A stretch of 52,750 nucleotides of DNA from Bacillota bacterium (GTDB lineage: Bacteria > Bacillota > Clostridia > Christensenellales > UMGS416): assembly GCA_016281935.1 (NCBI GenBank), contig JAEEJN010000067.1, forward strand, positions 1 to 52,750, written 5' to 3'. The position numbers and the translations under genes are program-made. Below the pieces are notes generated by a model, which was given only the letters and a program-made list of their open reading frames with translations, did no database searches and had not been told where the DNA came from. Shown in pieces: positions 33,512 to 42,667 of the stretch. Position 1 is the stretch's first letter; every line of letters begins with the position of its first letter.

Positions 33512-34221
33512 TGGGAAAAGATGTGATCGTAGCCTGTGACTTTTCCAGCGCGGAAGCGACTTATCGTTTTCTGGATATGTTTACGGGACGCAAGCCGTTC
33601 GTAAAGATCGGCATGGAACTCTTTTACGCGGAAGGGCCGGAGATCGTAAGAGAGATCAAGGCAAGAGGCCATAAGATCTTTCTGGATCTGAAACTCCATG
33701 ATATCCCGAATACAGTGAAAAAGGCGATGAATGTCCTCTCCCGTCTGGACGTGGACATCTGCAACCTGCATGCGTCCGGAACAGTTCCCATGATGCAGGC
33801 GGCTTTGGAGGGCCTCACCCGAGATGACGGGACACGGCCGCTGCTTATCGCTGTGACCCAACTCACTTCCACGGATCAGACGCATCTGGAAGAAGACCTC
33901 TGGATTCATGAACCCATGGAAAAGGTCGTCATGCATTATGCTGAAAACGCGAAAAAAGCAGGCCTGGACGGAGTCGTCTGTTCTCCGCTGGAGGCTGAGG
34001 CCGTGCACCGCTGCTGTGGTTCCGGATTCCTGACCGTGACGCCCGGGGTGCGATTTGCAGATGGAGACAAAGGCGATCAGAAACGGGTTATGACGCCTGA
34101 AGAAGCCAGAAAGATCGGTTCGGATTATATTGTCGTGGGCCGCCCCATAACGGCGGCGGCGGATCCGGTAGCTGCATATGAGCGCTGTGTGCGTGAATTC
34201 TGTGACGAGGAGACAAAATGA
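33511..34221 (+). CDS. pyrF: Orotidine-5'-phosphate decarboxylase
   Basis: The 236-residue TIM-barrel enzyme makes UMP from OMP. The catalytic DxKxxD set is Asp59, Lys61 and Asp64 in FLDLKLHDIPNTV. VTPGVRF near the C terminus and IVVGRPITAA form the phosphate site. ATG 33511 is 9 nt from GGAGG; an ATG at 33505 is only 3 nt away and less likely. It overlaps pyrE by 4 bp. Confidence 0.95.
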   Translation: MGKDVIVACDFSSAEATYRFLDMFTGRKPFVKIGMELFYAEGPEIVREIKARGHKIFLDLKLHDIPNTVKKAMNVLSRLDVDICNLHASGTVPMMQAALEGLTRDDGTRPLLIAVTQLTSTDQTHLEEDLWIHEPMEKVVMHYAENAKKAGLDGVVCSPLEAEAVHRCCGSGFLTVTPGVRFADGDKGDQKRVMTPEEARKIGSDYIVVGRPITAAADPVAAYERCVREFCDEETK

Positions 34222-34862
34222 TGGAAAAGCGAATCGCAAAAGACCTTCTGAAAATCAAGGCTGTCTTTTTCCGTCCCGAAGAGCCCTTCACATGGGCATC
34301 GGGGATCAAAAGCCCTGTATACTGTGACAACAGACTGACACTCACCGCGCCTGAGGTCCGCAATGACGTGGAGAACGGCCTTGCCGAACTCATCCGTACG
34401 AAGTATCCGGACTGTGAAGTGCTCATGGGCACTTCGACCGCGGGCATCGCCCATGCCGCGATTACCGGTCATATCCTCGGGCTTCCTATGGGTTATGTCC
34501 GGTCCGGCGCGAAGGATCACGGCAGACAGAACCAGATCGAAGGAAGACTGGAACCCGGACAGAAGACGGTCGTTGTGGAAGATCTGATATCCACGGGAGG
34601 CAGTGTCCTGGAAGTCGTAAACGTCCTGCGTGAAGCGGGTGCCGAGGTGCTGGGCATCGTATCGATTTTCACCTACAACATGAAAAAAGGACTGGACCGT
34701 CTCGCGGCCGCAGGTGTAGAGAACACCTCTCTGACCAATTTCGACGTGATCGCCGAAGTGGCGGCGGAAGAGGGCTATATCCGTCCCGATGACGTAAAGC
34801 GCCTGATCGCGTTCCGCAACAATCCGTCCGATGAGTCCTGGATAGGGGAGGCCCGTTCTTGA
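34218..34862 (+). CDS. pyrE: Orotate phosphoribosyltransferase
   Basis: The 214-residue enzyme joins orotate and PRPP to give OMP. The PRPP motif [16 protein letters not shown] is at residues 118-133, and [17 protein letters not shown] near 93-109 is the flexible catalytic loop. [17 protein letters not shown] near the start binds orotate. It starts at ATG 34218 in an ATGA overlap with pyrF and ends in an overlap with the pyrB TTG start. Confidence 0.95.
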   Translation: MMEKRIAKDLLKIKAVFFRPEEPFTWASGIKSPVYCDNRLTLTAPEVRNDVENGLAELIRTKYPDCEVLMGTSTAGIAHAAITGHILGLPMGYVRSGAKDHGRQNQIEGRLEPGQKTVVVEDLISTGGSVLEVVNVLREAGAEVLGIVSIFTYNMKKGLDRLAAAGVENTSLTNFDVIAEVAAEEGYIRPDDVKRLIAFRNNPSDESWIGEARS

Positions 34863-35941
34863 AAAGTCTGATCGACATTCTCGATTTTTCCGTGGAGGAG
34901 CTGCAGGATCTGGTCGATACCGCGATGCAGATCATCCAGTTCCCTTTGGCCTATGCAGACAGATGTCACGGAAAGAAACTGGCGACGCTGTTTTATGAGC
35001 CTTCGACACGGACCCGCCTGAGTTTTGAAGCGGCCATGCTGGAACTCGGAGGTCAGGTGCTCGGCTTTTCCGAACCTTCAAGTTCATCGGCTGCGAAAGG
35101 GGAAAGTGTATCCGATACGGCGAGGATGATCTCCTGTTACGCGGATATCATGGCTATGCGGCATCCCATGGCGGGAGCGCCTTATGTAGCGAGCCGAAGC
35201 GCTTCCATTCCCGTGATCAATGCGGGAGACGGGGGACATCACCATCCCACCCAGACGCTTGCGGATCTGCTGACGATCTACCGCGAGCACGGAAGGTTCG
35301 ATCATCTGACGGTGGGACTCTGCGGGGATCTCAAGTACGGCAGAACAGTGCACAGCCTGATTGCGGCTCTCTCGAGATATCCCGGGAACCGGTTCATCCT
35401 CATCTCCCCGGAAGAACTCAAAGTGCCGGAATACGTAAGGGAAGATAGCCTCGATCCCTATCCGGTTCCTTTCGAAGAGACCGAGGACCTGGAAAAGGCG
35501 ATCCCTGAACTCGATATCCTGTATATGACCCGTATCCAGAGAGAACGGTTCGAAGACCTGTCGCGTTACGAGGCGCTCAAAGACAGTTATATCCTGACGC
35601 CCGACAAACTGAAGTATGCGAAGGAAGAAATGCGTATCCTGCATCCTCTCCCCCGCGTGAACGAGATATCGGTCGCAGTGGACGCGGATCCGAGAGCCAA
35701 GTATTTCGAACAGGCGCTGAACGGGAAATACATGCGCATGGCCCTGATCCTGAAACTGCTGGAGGAGAGCGCATGGGATCATCTGCCTTCTCCCGAACCT
35801 AAAGATCTTATCCGAGGAGAACACATCTGCAGAAACCCCCGGTGCATCGTGTCTACGGAACAGGAACTGCCTCATCTGTTCTACAGGACAGAGCACGGAC
35901 AATACCGCTGTTTCTACTGTGATCTGGCGGAAGGACAGTAG
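34859..35941 (+). CDS. pyrB: Aspartate carbamoyltransferase with a fused C-terminal zinc domain like that of PyrI
   Basis: The 360-residue protein has a full catalytic chain to about residue 305: [10 protein letters not shown] (47-56), the 80s loop [21 protein letters not shown] (128-138) and HPLPRVNEI (262-270). A further 55 residues hold Cys324, Cys329, Cys351 and Cys354. The spacing C-x4-C-x21-C-x2-C and residues CRNPRCI and CFYC match the zinc-binding domain of the PyrI regulatory subunit (C-x4-C-x23-C-x2-C in E. coli). The nucleotide-binding allosteric domain of PyrI is absent. Start is TTG 34859 after GGGGAGG, overlapping pyrE. It is the last gene of the operon. Confidence 0.95.
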   Translation: MKSLIDILDFSVEELQDLVDTAMQIIQFPLAYADRCHGKKLATLFYEPSTRTRLSFEAAMLELGGQVLGFSEPSSSSAAKGESVSDTARMISCYADIMAMRHPMAGAPYVASRSASIPVINAGDGGHHHPTQTLADLLTIYREHGRFDHLTVGLCGDLKYGRTVHSLIAALSRYPGNRFILISPEELKVPEYVREDSLDPYPVPFEETEDLEKAIPELDILYMTRIQRERFEDLSRYEALKDSYILTPDKLKYAKEEMRILHPLPRVNEISVAVDADPRAKYFEQALNGKYMRMALILKLLEESAWDHLPSPEPKDLIRGEHICRNPRCIVSTEQELPHLFYRTEHGQYRCFYCDLAEGQ

Positions 35942-35950
35942 GAGGACAGG

Positions 35951-36739
35951 ATGTACAGGCATCATGAGGAATCTCTTCAGATCATGAAGGATTATTTCCG
36001 GAAACAGGAAGGCGTGATTGCGCTCGTTTTCGGAGGATCGGTCGCAAAAGGCAACGAGAGGATTGACTCCGATCTGGACGGTATGGTTATCGTTTCCGAG
36101 GAGAACTATGCTTATCGTCTCGCGGAAGGGAAAACTGCCGAAACGATCCACGGGCTGTGCACATATGAAGGCGGATATTTCGACGTCAAGTATATGACGA
36201 AGTCTTTCCTAATGGATGCGGCCGACAAAGGAAGCGAACCGACGCGCAATTCCTTTGTGAAATCAAGAGTACTGTTCAGTGACGATCCGGAGATCCCGGA
36301 CATCGTTGCCAGGATCCCCGTATTCCAAAAACAGGAGAAGGAAGCCAAGTGCCTTTCTTTCTATGCGGATTACGCATACAATCACGGCTACTTCCTCAGA
36401 GCCTGCAAGGCAGAGGGCTATGCAAGGGTGCATGCCATCAACGAGATCCTGTACAGTCTGTACCGGATCACGCTGCAGGAGCATGAAATCCTCTTCCCCT
36501 GCAACAGAAGACTGGAAGACACTGTGGCGGGAATCAACAGTGACACGGCCCGCCTTGTCGAATTGGGAAAAAAACTGGCCGTTTCTCTGTCGGATGAGGA
36601 CGAGCAGGCTTTTTCCGATTACTTCTTTTCCATTACGACTTATGAAAAGCCGACAGATTTCAGGAAGATCGCATCTGCCTATACGCAGGATTTTGAACAG
36701 TGGTGGAGAATACGCAGACCGAACGTCAACGAATGGTGA
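35951..36739 (+). CDS. Nucleotidyltransferase-domain protein
   Basis: The 262-residue protein has the Pol-beta-type nucleotidyltransferase signature at its N terminus: FGGSVAKGNERIDSDLDGMV at residues 27-46, with GGS and metal-ligand Asp41 and Asp43. The C-terminal half is helical and has no motif I know. Relatives include antibiotic adenylyltransferases and minimal toxin-antitoxin NTases, but the length and lone gene argue for neither in particular. GTAGGAGG precedes ATG 35951, 9 bp after pyrB, so it may be read from the pyr promoter. A terminator follows. Confidence 0.78.
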   Translation: MYRHHEESLQIMKDYFRKQEGVIALVFGGSVAKGNERIDSDLDGMVIVSEENYAYRLAEGKTAETIHGLCTYEGGYFDVKYMTKSFLMDAADKGSEPTRNSFVKSRVLFSDDPEIPDIVARIPVFQKQEKEAKCLSFYADYAYNHGYFLRACKAEGYARVHAINEILYSLYRITLQEHEILFPCNRRLEDTVAGINSDTARLVELGKKLAVSLSDEDEQAFSDYFFSITTYEKPTDFRKIASAYTQDFEQWWRIRRPNVNEW

Positions 36740-36757
36740 CGGGAAGACGAGGATATG

Positions 36758-36789
36758 AAAAACCCGGGATGGTGTCATCCCGGGTTTTT
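36758..36789. terminator. Bidirectional terminator between convergent genes
   Basis: A perfect stem, AACCCGGGAT (36761-36770) / ATCCCGGGTT (36777-36786), flanked by AAA before and TTT after. It serves both the nucleotidyltransferase gene and the GH120 gene. Confidence 0.92.
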
Positions 36790-36802
36790 CGTATATGGCC
36801 GA

Positions 36803-38794
36803 TTACAGATTGAATGTCACGGTATCGTTGCCGGCGATTTCGAAAGGTCCGGGCATGGGATCTTTTTCCGGACGCTGTGTGCCGAAGTAATCGCGGTCCA
36901 GACGGTACTCGGCTCCATCCGGCTCTTCAAAACGTTCCTCCGCATGATAGCTCTTTCCGAGCAGATCACTCGTGATGATGACTGTGGAAAGACCGCGCAG
37001 GACTTTGGGATCGACCGTGATCCTGACCTTGCCATCGGCAGGATCCGTCTCGAAGATGATCCCCGTATCCGCCCTGCTCTGAGAACCCTCGTCGATGAGG
37101 GAGGGCCGTGCGCTGTTCAGATACAGATTGTTTCGGATGAAGCAGGGAAGGTGCGCGGTCATCATCCTGCGACCTAAGGACTGTTCCCAGAACCTGTTTT
37201 CCGGTCCGGGATACTCATCATAGGAACGGAGTCCCACCGGATACAGCATAGCGTTGTTCTTTGTGGGAAGGCCATCCATTTTGGCCTGTTTGTCCGCCTC
37301 GATCTCTTCAGGTGTGCGTTCGGGAAGAGGCAGGTGTTCGAAGAATCCCATGGGAACAGGTTCGTCATTGGGATCCTCGTCTCTGAGAAACACGTTCTGG
37401 ATATAACGGTCGTCTCCGCCGATAATGTTGGTGTAGCCAGCTACGGCTGTTTCATGCGGGAAATGATAAGGTGTCATGCGCCCGCGGTCGGGATTGATCA
37501 CGATGTGACCTGCGAAAAGATTGTGGACGAAGGCTCCGCCCTGGGAAACGTTCCGGAAGTTCATGGCGGAAAGGAAGAGATTGTGATCCACCATATAGGG
37601 ACCATGGCAGACTTCGACGAAGAGATCCTCAGAACGGCTGTCGAAGCAGAGATTGTGATGCAGGTGGGTTCCCTGAGCCTGCCAGTCGAACCATACGGCC
37701 CTGTAGCAGCTGTAGAATACATTGTGATGAATGTTCACATCCAGGGATGCATGAAGCTTGATGCCTGATACTTCCGCGCCGTGATAAGTCATCTTGTGAT
37801 GGATGTGGTGGATGCGGTTGCCGTAAATCTCGCTGAACACCGCACCGAGATGACCTACGATCCCGCACTGCTCGCATTCGGATATATCGTTGTAACGGAC
37901 GATATGGCTGCCGATATGATCCTTGTTCCAATTGCCGTGCAGTGCACGGAAGATGACTTCCTGTTCTCTCTGGGTGCCGAATTTGAATTTCAGGTCTGAC
38001 CACTCGTTCTGTCCGGTCGAGATGTCTTTGCCCAGGCTGATGCCTGAACAAGTCGATTCGCTGATCCTGTTGTTTTCGATGATCCAGCCCTTGCTCCAGT
38101 GCGGTCCGATCAGTCCTTCCTGGAGTGCTGTCGGAGGAGCCCATTGGGGAGAAGCCTGGGTCAGTGTGAATCCGCGAACCGTGATATAGTCCCGTCCTGT
38201 TTCTTCCGGCCAGAAGCAGAAGGGCCGTACGTTGATCTCCACTTTTTCCCCGCGGGGATCGATCCCACCGAAATTGGCCCAGATTTTTGTGTAGACGCTG
38301 TCGACTTCGGCATACCATGCCAGAAGGGACTGCTCTGGATACTTGGCTTCTTTCCAGGGTTCCGGTTTGCGGACGTCTTCCAGTGAGGGCCGTTCATAAA
38401 GAGATTTTCCATTCAGATAGACCTGTCCGAGATGGCAGGGGGGCAGTTCCTTGAAGAGCCAATCTCCGTATACGGGAGTATCGAAAGGATTGCGATACGT
38501 GAATATCGTGTTCGGGACGCGGGTGCTCCAGACACCGTCTCCTTCGTCGTTCCACTCGGATACGATTTCGGCGCCGCTTATCACTGTTTCGCCGTCTCCA
38601 GCGGCCTCATATACGATCCGGTGTTCTTCGGTTCCTCCGTGCGCAGGACGGACCCATTCGCGGTAAACGCCGGCATGGACCCTGACGGTATCGCCGGGCA
38701 AGGCAATGGACGCAGCCTTGGAGATCGTGCGGAAAGGTTTTTCCTGAGAACCGCACCAGCTGTCGCATCCGTTGACAGAGACATGAAAGATCAT
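36803..38794 (-). CDS. GH120 beta-xylosidase (right-handed beta-helix)
   Basis: The 663-residue protein resembles, from memory, the GH120 xylosidase XylC of Thermoanaerobacterium saccharolyticum along its length. Shared blocks include PFRTISKAASIALPGDTVRV, YREWV, GLIGPHWSKGWIIENN, IVGHLGAVFSEIYGNRIHHI, SGIKLHASLDVNIHHN and SQGGAFVHNLFAG. The catalytic pair of that family maps to Asp370 in WFDWQAQGT and Glu394 in FVEVCHGPY. It should release xylose from xylo-oligosaccharides. There is no signal peptide, so it is cytoplasmic. AAGGAGG precedes ATG 38794. It diverges from a polyol-type dehydrogenase gene. Confidence 0.87.
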   Translation of the reverse strand: MIFHVSVNGCDSWCGSQEKPFRTISKAASIALPGDTVRVHAGVYREWVRPAHGGTEEHRIVYEAAGDGETVISGAEIVSEWNDEGDGVWSTRVPNTIFTYRNPFDTPVYGDWLFKELPPCHLGQVYLNGKSLYERPSLEDVRKPEPWKEAKYPEQSLLAWYAEVDSVYTKIWANFGGIDPRGEKVEINVRPFCFWPEETGRDYITVRGFTLTQASPQWAPPTALQEGLIGPHWSKGWIIENNRISESTCSGISLGKDISTGQNEWSDLKFKFGTQREQEVIFRALHGNWNKDHIGSHIVRYNDISECEQCGIVGHLGAVFSEIYGNRIHHIHHKMTYHGAEVSGIKLHASLDVNIHHNVFYSCYRAVWFDWQAQGTHLHHNLCFDSRSEDLFVEVCHGPYMVDHNLFLSAMNFRNVSQGGAFVHNLFAGHIVINPDRGRMTPYHFPHETAVAGYTNIIGGDDRYIQNVFLRDEDPNDEPVPMGFFEHLPLPERTPEEIEADKQAKMDGLPTKNNAMLYPVGLRSYDEYPGPENRFWEQSLGRRMMTAHLPCFIRNNLYLNSARPSLIDEGSQSRADTGIIFETDPADGKVRITVDPKVLRGLSTVIITSDLLGKSYHAEERFEEPDGAEYRLDRDYFGTQRPEKDPMPGPFEIAGNDTVTFNL

Positions 38795-38832
38795 GTAGGT
38801 ACCTCCTTGTGTGAGATGATCCTTTTTCCTCC

Positions 38833-38862
38833 ATTATACGTGAGAGGACCGTGTTTTGTCTA
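38833..38862 (-). promoter_or_regulatory. Promoter of the GH120 gene
   Basis: On the minus strand: TAGACA (38862-38857), an 18-bp spacer and TATAAT (38838-38833), about 38 bp before the start. Confidence 0.68.
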
Positions 38863-38894
38863 TGAAGGCCCGCATGCGCCGGACATGTGCGTGA

Positions 38895-38923
38895 TTGACT
38901 GGGAAAGAAAAAAGTAACATAAT
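38895..38923 (+). promoter_or_regulatory. Promoter of the mannitol-dehydrogenase-family gene
   Basis: TTGACT (38895-38900), a 17-bp spacer and CATAAT (38918-38923), about 40 bp before the TTG start. Confidence 0.65.
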
Positions 38924-38964
38924 AAAACCGGTAGAGGAAACAGACATTCAGGGAGGGGCGAACT

Positions 38965-40581
38965 TTGAAACTGAATCTGGAAGATCTGAAAAACAGGACG
39001 TCCTGGGAGCAGGCGGGGATAAGGCTGCCGTCTTATGACTGTGAGAGAGTCTCGGAGACGGGAAGATCAGATCCCCGGTGGGTCCATTTCGGTATCGGCA
39101 ACATATTCCGGATCTTCATCGGCGGGATCGCGGACCGCCTTCTGTCACAGACAGCCATGGACAGGGGGATCATCTGTATGGAGGCCTATGACAGAGAGAT
39201 CCCGGACATGATCTATGGCCCTCACGACAATCTCGTGCTGGCTGTCACGCTGAAAACAGATGGGTCGAATGAGAAGAGGGTGCTTGCCCCTTTCGCTGAG
39301 GCGGTTTTCACCGTACCGGAATCGGGATCAGGATGGGAGAGAGCCAAAGAGGTGTTCCGGGTTCCGGGTCTTCAGATGGTTTCGTTCACCATTACTGAAA
39401 AAGGTTATGCTCTCAGGAACAGCGCGGGAGAATACACAAAGCAGGCGCTCTGGGATCTGGAAAACGGACCGGATCATGTGAAAGGCGCCATGGGGATCAT
39501 CACAGCACTGCTTCTGGAACGCTTCTCTGCGGGCGGATGGCCTCTGGCGCTCGTCAGCATGGACAATGTGTCCAGAAACGGGGAGAAACTCTCCTCATCC
39601 GTGTTGGAGATCGCCCAGTACTGGACGGAGAAAGGACTGGCCCCTGTAGATTTCACTGCATATCTTGAGGATAAGAACAGGATCGCTTTCCCCTGGACCA
39701 TGATCGACAAGATCACACCCGGACCGACTCCCGATACGGCGAAGATGCTGGCAGAGCTCGGCGTGGAGGGAATGGAAGCGATCGAGACGGAAAAGCACAC
39801 CCGTATCGCCCCCTTTGCGAACGCTGAAGGACCAGAGTATCTGGTGATCGAGGACAGCTTTCCCAACGGAAGGCCGCCTCTGGAAAAAGCCGGGGTCTAT
39901 ATGACTGACAGGCATACGGTCAATCTCTGTGAACGGATGAAGGTCACCGCCTGCCTCAATCCGATCCACACGGCTCTTGCTCCGTATGACAGGATGCTGG
40001 GCTATCAGTTGTTCGCTGACGGGATGAAGGATGCTGAACTGAGCGCTTTGGCGTGTGTGGTGGGATATTCGGAAGGTCTTCCTGTTGTGGAAGATCCCGG
40101 GATCCTTTCTCCCAAAGCTTTCCTGGACGAAGTCATGCAGGAGCGTTTTCCCAACGCTTATCTGGGCGATACGAGCCAGAGAATCTGCGTGGATATTTCG
40201 CAGGGAGTTGCCTTCCGTTTCGGTGAGACCGTCCGAGCATATATGGAACGGGGCGAAAGCGAAAAACTCATAGGGATCCCTCTGGCGATCGCAGGCTGGA
40301 TGCGTTATCTTCTTGGCAGAGACGACAGCGGAGAACCTTTTGAACTGTCTCCGGATCCCATGATTCCTGAACTCCTTTCACACCTGAACGGAATTTGCTG
40401 GGATGATCCTGATTCTCTGAAGGATCAGCTGCGTCCTGTTCTGTCCAATGCGGCGCTGTTCGGACTGGACCTGTACGAAGCCGGGATCGGCGAAAAGATC
40501 GAGGAACTGCTGCGGGAAGAACTCGGAGGAAAAGGCGCCGTCAGGAAAACACTGAAACGTCTCCTTTCCCGGGAAGGATAA
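38965..40581 (+). CDS. Mannitol dehydrogenase-family oxidoreductase (fructuronate reductase/mannonate dehydrogenase-like)
   Basis: The 538-residue enzyme belongs to the long-chain mannitol dehydrogenase family, which converts ketoses or keto-uronates to polyols or aldonates with NAD(P)H. VHFGIGNIFRIFIGG near 40-54 is the nucleotide-binding start, SMDNVSRNGEKL near 198-209 the family signature, and Lys326, Asn332 and His335 in MKVTACLNPIHT the catalytic set (spaced one residue wider than in the classical enzyme). The exact substrate is open: fructuronate, mannitol and arabitol are candidates. Start is TTG 38965 after GGGAGGGG. It shares an intergenic region with GH120. Confidence 0.85.
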   Translation: MKLNLEDLKNRTSWEQAGIRLPSYDCERVSETGRSDPRWVHFGIGNIFRIFIGGIADRLLSQTAMDRGIICMEAYDREIPDMIYGPHDNLVLAVTLKTDGSNEKRVLAPFAEAVFTVPESGSGWERAKEVFRVPGLQMVSFTITEKGYALRNSAGEYTKQALWDLENGPDHVKGAMGIITALLLERFSAGGWPLALVSMDNVSRNGEKLSSSVLEIAQYWTEKGLAPVDFTAYLEDKNRIAFPWTMIDKITPGPTPDTAKMLAELGVEGMEAIETEKHTRIAPFANAEGPEYLVIEDSFPNGRPPLEKAGVYMTDRHTVNLCERMKVTACLNPIHTALAPYDRMLGYQLFADGMKDAELSALACVVGYSEGLPVVEDPGILSPKAFLDEVMQERFPNAYLGDTSQRICVDISQGVAFRFGETVRAYMERGESEKLIGIPLAIAGWMRYLLGRDDSGEPFELSPDPMIPELLSHLNGICWDDPDSLKDQLRPVLSNAALFGLDLYEAGIGEKIEELLREELGGKGAVRKTLKRLLSREG

Positions 40582-40609
40582 GGATTGTCTTTCGAGCCGT
40601 CATCGTTTG

Positions 40610-40618
40610 TGGTATACT
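40610..40618 (+). promoter_or_regulatory. Extended -10 promoter of yjbQ
   Basis: TGG-TATACT (40610-40618) lies 21 bp before the start codon. The -35 region is poor. No terminator separates it from the upstream gene. Confidence 0.55.
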
Positions 40619-40639
40619 AACATTCAGAAGGAGGGACTC

Positions 40640-41041
40640 ATGAGCCATACGGATTTTTTCACGCTGTCTACTCCCCGGGAAGGGCTGATCCCCATCACAC
40701 GGGTCGTGCAGGCTTTTGTGGATAAAAGCGGTATCAGAGACGGTATCTGTGTGGTGTTCACTCCCCATACCACCTCGGCCGTGACCATAAACGAAAACGC
40801 CGATCCGGACGTAAGGGATGATCTGATCCTGGGACTGGACGCGGCTTTTCCGGACCGCCCTGAATTCGTCCATATGGAAGGCAATTCCCATGCGCATCTG
40901 AAATCATCCTGTGTCGGGGCATCAGAGACCGTGATCATTGAAGATGGGAAACTCCTTCTTGGCACGTGGCAGGGACTGTATTTCTGCGAATTTGACGGAC
41001 CGCGGACGCGGAAATGCTATGTGAAGATCCTGGAGGGCTGA
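40640..41041 (+). CDS. yjbQ: YjbQ/UPF0047 family protein
   Basis: The 133-residue protein is a single YjbQ domain. Typical blocks are ICVVFTPHTTSAVTINENAD near 37-56, HMEGNSHAHLKSSCVGASET near 79-98, and LLLGTWQGLYFCEFDGPR near 105-122. The conserved His residues in these blocks probably bind metal. Some members show weak thiamine-phosphate-synthase activity, but the true role is unknown. AGGAGGG precedes ATG 40640. A small membrane-protein gene begins 2 bp after its stop. Confidence 0.9.
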   Translation: MSHTDFFTLSTPREGLIPITRVVQAFVDKSGIRDGICVVFTPHTTSAVTINENADPDVRDDLILGLDAAFPDRPEFVHMEGNSHAHLKSSCVGASETVIIEDGKLLLGTWQGLYFCEFDGPRTRKCYVKILEG

Positions 41042-41042
41042 A

Positions 41043-41321
41043 ATGCGGAAATACCCAGTTCAGCTGTTTGTCAGCGGAGTCTTCTATCATCTGCTGCATA
41101 CCTGGTATCTCGCATTAATGGCGGTTATATGCGTCGTGTTGGCCCTGATCAGGTGGACGGCTTTCTATCCCGTTGCCGCAGGGCTGGCCGCTATCTGGAT
41201 CTTCGGCGCGTTCGCAAGGGAGAAAGCGACGGCGTCGGAATATGAAAGAGAAGATGCCGACCCGGCTTTCGTGGCCGCGGTCGATGAAGAATTCAAAAAC
41301 AGGTTCGAGCCGAAAGATTGA
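41043..41321 (+). CDS. Small two-helix membrane protein
   Basis: The 92-residue protein has two hydrophobic segments, about residues 20-37 (TWYLALMAVICVVLALIR) and 39-56 (AFYPVAAGLAAIWIFGAF), then a charged tail rich in Glu, Asp and Ala. I do not recognise the family. It sits between yjbQ and the UDP-sugar pyrophosphorylase gene at distances of 1 and 16 bp, so the three are likely cotranscribed. Confidence 0.65.
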   Translation: MRKYPVQLFVSGVFYHLLHTWYLALMAVICVVLALIRWTAFYPVAAGLAAIWIFGAFAREKATASEYEREDADPAFVAAVDEEFKNRFEPKD

Positions 41322-41337
41322 ACCTTAGGAGGTTATC

Positions 41338-42564
41338 ATGGATCGTAATCAGTTTGCCCAGTTTCTTGCCCTGCATGGTCAGGAACACGTTCTGGATTTC
41401 TACGACCGTCTGGATCAGGCTGGAAAGGATAAGCTTTCCGCCCAGGTCGAAGCCGTGGATTACAGCCTGATCGACCGTGTGCGCGAAGAGAACAAGACGG
41501 AGCCCCGCGGGCATTTCGAACCTTTGGACGCCGTAACGCTGGATGTGATCGCACAGAACAGGGACAGCTATTTCTCGGCAGGTGCAGAAGCCCTGCGTGA
41601 AGGCAAAATCGCTGCTGTCCTTCTTGCGGGCGGCCAGGGAACTCGTCTCGGCTGTTCGGGTCCGAAAGGCGTCGTGGATATCGGTATCACGAAACCCGTG
41701 TATATCTTCCAGCGACTCTTCGAGAACACGCTGGAGGTTGTGCGCGCCACAGGTGCAAAGCTTCCTTTTTACATCATGACGAGCGACAAGAATCACGAGG
41801 AGACCGTCGCTTTCTTAAAAGAACATGATTTCTTCGGATATCCCAAAGAGGACGTAGTGTTCTTCCGTCAGGACATGACCCCCTCCGTCGACTTTGAGGG
41901 ACGCCTGCTCCTGGAGGGACCGGATCAGCTGTCTCTGTCTCCGAATGGGAACGGCGGATGGTTCGCATCCATGCTCAAGGCCGGACTGAAAGAGGATATG
42001 GACAAGCGGGGCGTGGAATGGCTGAACGTCTTTGCGGTGGATAATGTCCTCCAGCGGATCGCCGATCCTGTTTTTGTCGGCGCGACCCTTCTTTCCGGAT
42101 GCACGTCCGGTGCAAAAGTCGTGCGCAAGGCAGATCCCATGGAGCGTGTCGGTGTCCTTTGCCTAGAAGACGGGCGTCCTTCCATCGCGGAATACTATGA
42201 GATGACCGATGAGATGATCCACAGCCGCAGACCCGATGGAGAACTCTCCTATGCTTTCGGTGTGATTCTGAACTATCTGTTCCGCCGGGATGCGCTGGAA
42301 AACATCGTCAGCAAGGCGATGCCCGTTCATATCGTAGATAAAAAGATCCCTTATATCACCGCTGACGGAACGGCTTTCAAACCGTCTGAACCGAACGGAT
42401 ATAAATTTGAGCTTCTGGTCCTCGATATGGTCCATATGATGGATTCCTGTCTCTCTTTTGAGGTGAAGCGCGAAAAAGAATTTGCGCCTATCAAGAACCC
42501 GACGGGCGTAGACAGCATCGAATCTGCCAGAGAACTCCTAAAGGGCAACGGCATCGAACTGTAA
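41338..42564 (+). CDS. UDP-sugar pyrophosphorylase (eukaryotic UAP1/UDPGP type)
   Basis: The 408-residue protein is of the UDPGP family and makes a UDP-sugar, probably UDP-N-acetylglucosamine or UDP-glucose, from UTP and the sugar 1-phosphate. VLLAGGQGTRLGCSGPKGVV near residues 94-113 is the nucleotide-binding loop. FAVDNVL near 232-238 holds the metal-binding Asp, and SEPNGYKFELLVLDM near 350-364 the sugar site. This family differs from the bacterial GlmU and GalU proteins. TAGGAGG precedes ATG 41338. A strong terminator follows. Confidence 0.87.
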   Translation: MDRNQFAQFLALHGQEHVLDFYDRLDQAGKDKLSAQVEAVDYSLIDRVREENKTEPRGHFEPLDAVTLDVIAQNRDSYFSAGAEALREGKIAAVLLAGGQGTRLGCSGPKGVVDIGITKPVYIFQRLFENTLEVVRATGAKLPFYIMTSDKNHEETVAFLKEHDFFGYPKEDVVFFRQDMTPSVDFEGRLLLEGPDQLSLSPNGNGGWFASMLKAGLKEDMDKRGVEWLNVFAVDNVLQRIADPVFVGATLLSGCTSGAKVVRKADPMERVGVLCLEDGRPSIAEYYEMTDEMIHSRRPDGELSYAFGVILNYLFRRDALENIVSKAMPVHIVDKKIPYITADGTAFKPSEPNGYKFELLVLDMVHMMDSCLSFEVKREKEFAPIKNPTGVDSIESARELLKGNGIEL

Positions 42565-42578
42565 AACAGCATCTGACA

Positions 42579-42616
42579 GAAAGTCTGCTGCATCGCGGCA
42601 GACTTTCCTTTTTTTC
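42579..42616 (+). terminator. Terminator of the yjbQ/UDP-sugar pyrophosphorylase operon
   Basis: The perfect 10-bp stem GAAAGTCTGC (42579-42588) / GCAGACTTTC (42598-42607) is followed by a C and TTTTTTT. Confidence 0.92.
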
Positions 42617-42667
42617 TGAAAAGTGATATGCTTTTGTGCATAGAAAGACTGCAACGGAGGATGTGCT

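Noticed and set aside
35951-36739. A toxin-antitoxin (MNT/HEPN) module
   Set aside because: The protein is too long for a minimal nucleotidyltransferase and there is no HEPN partner gene.
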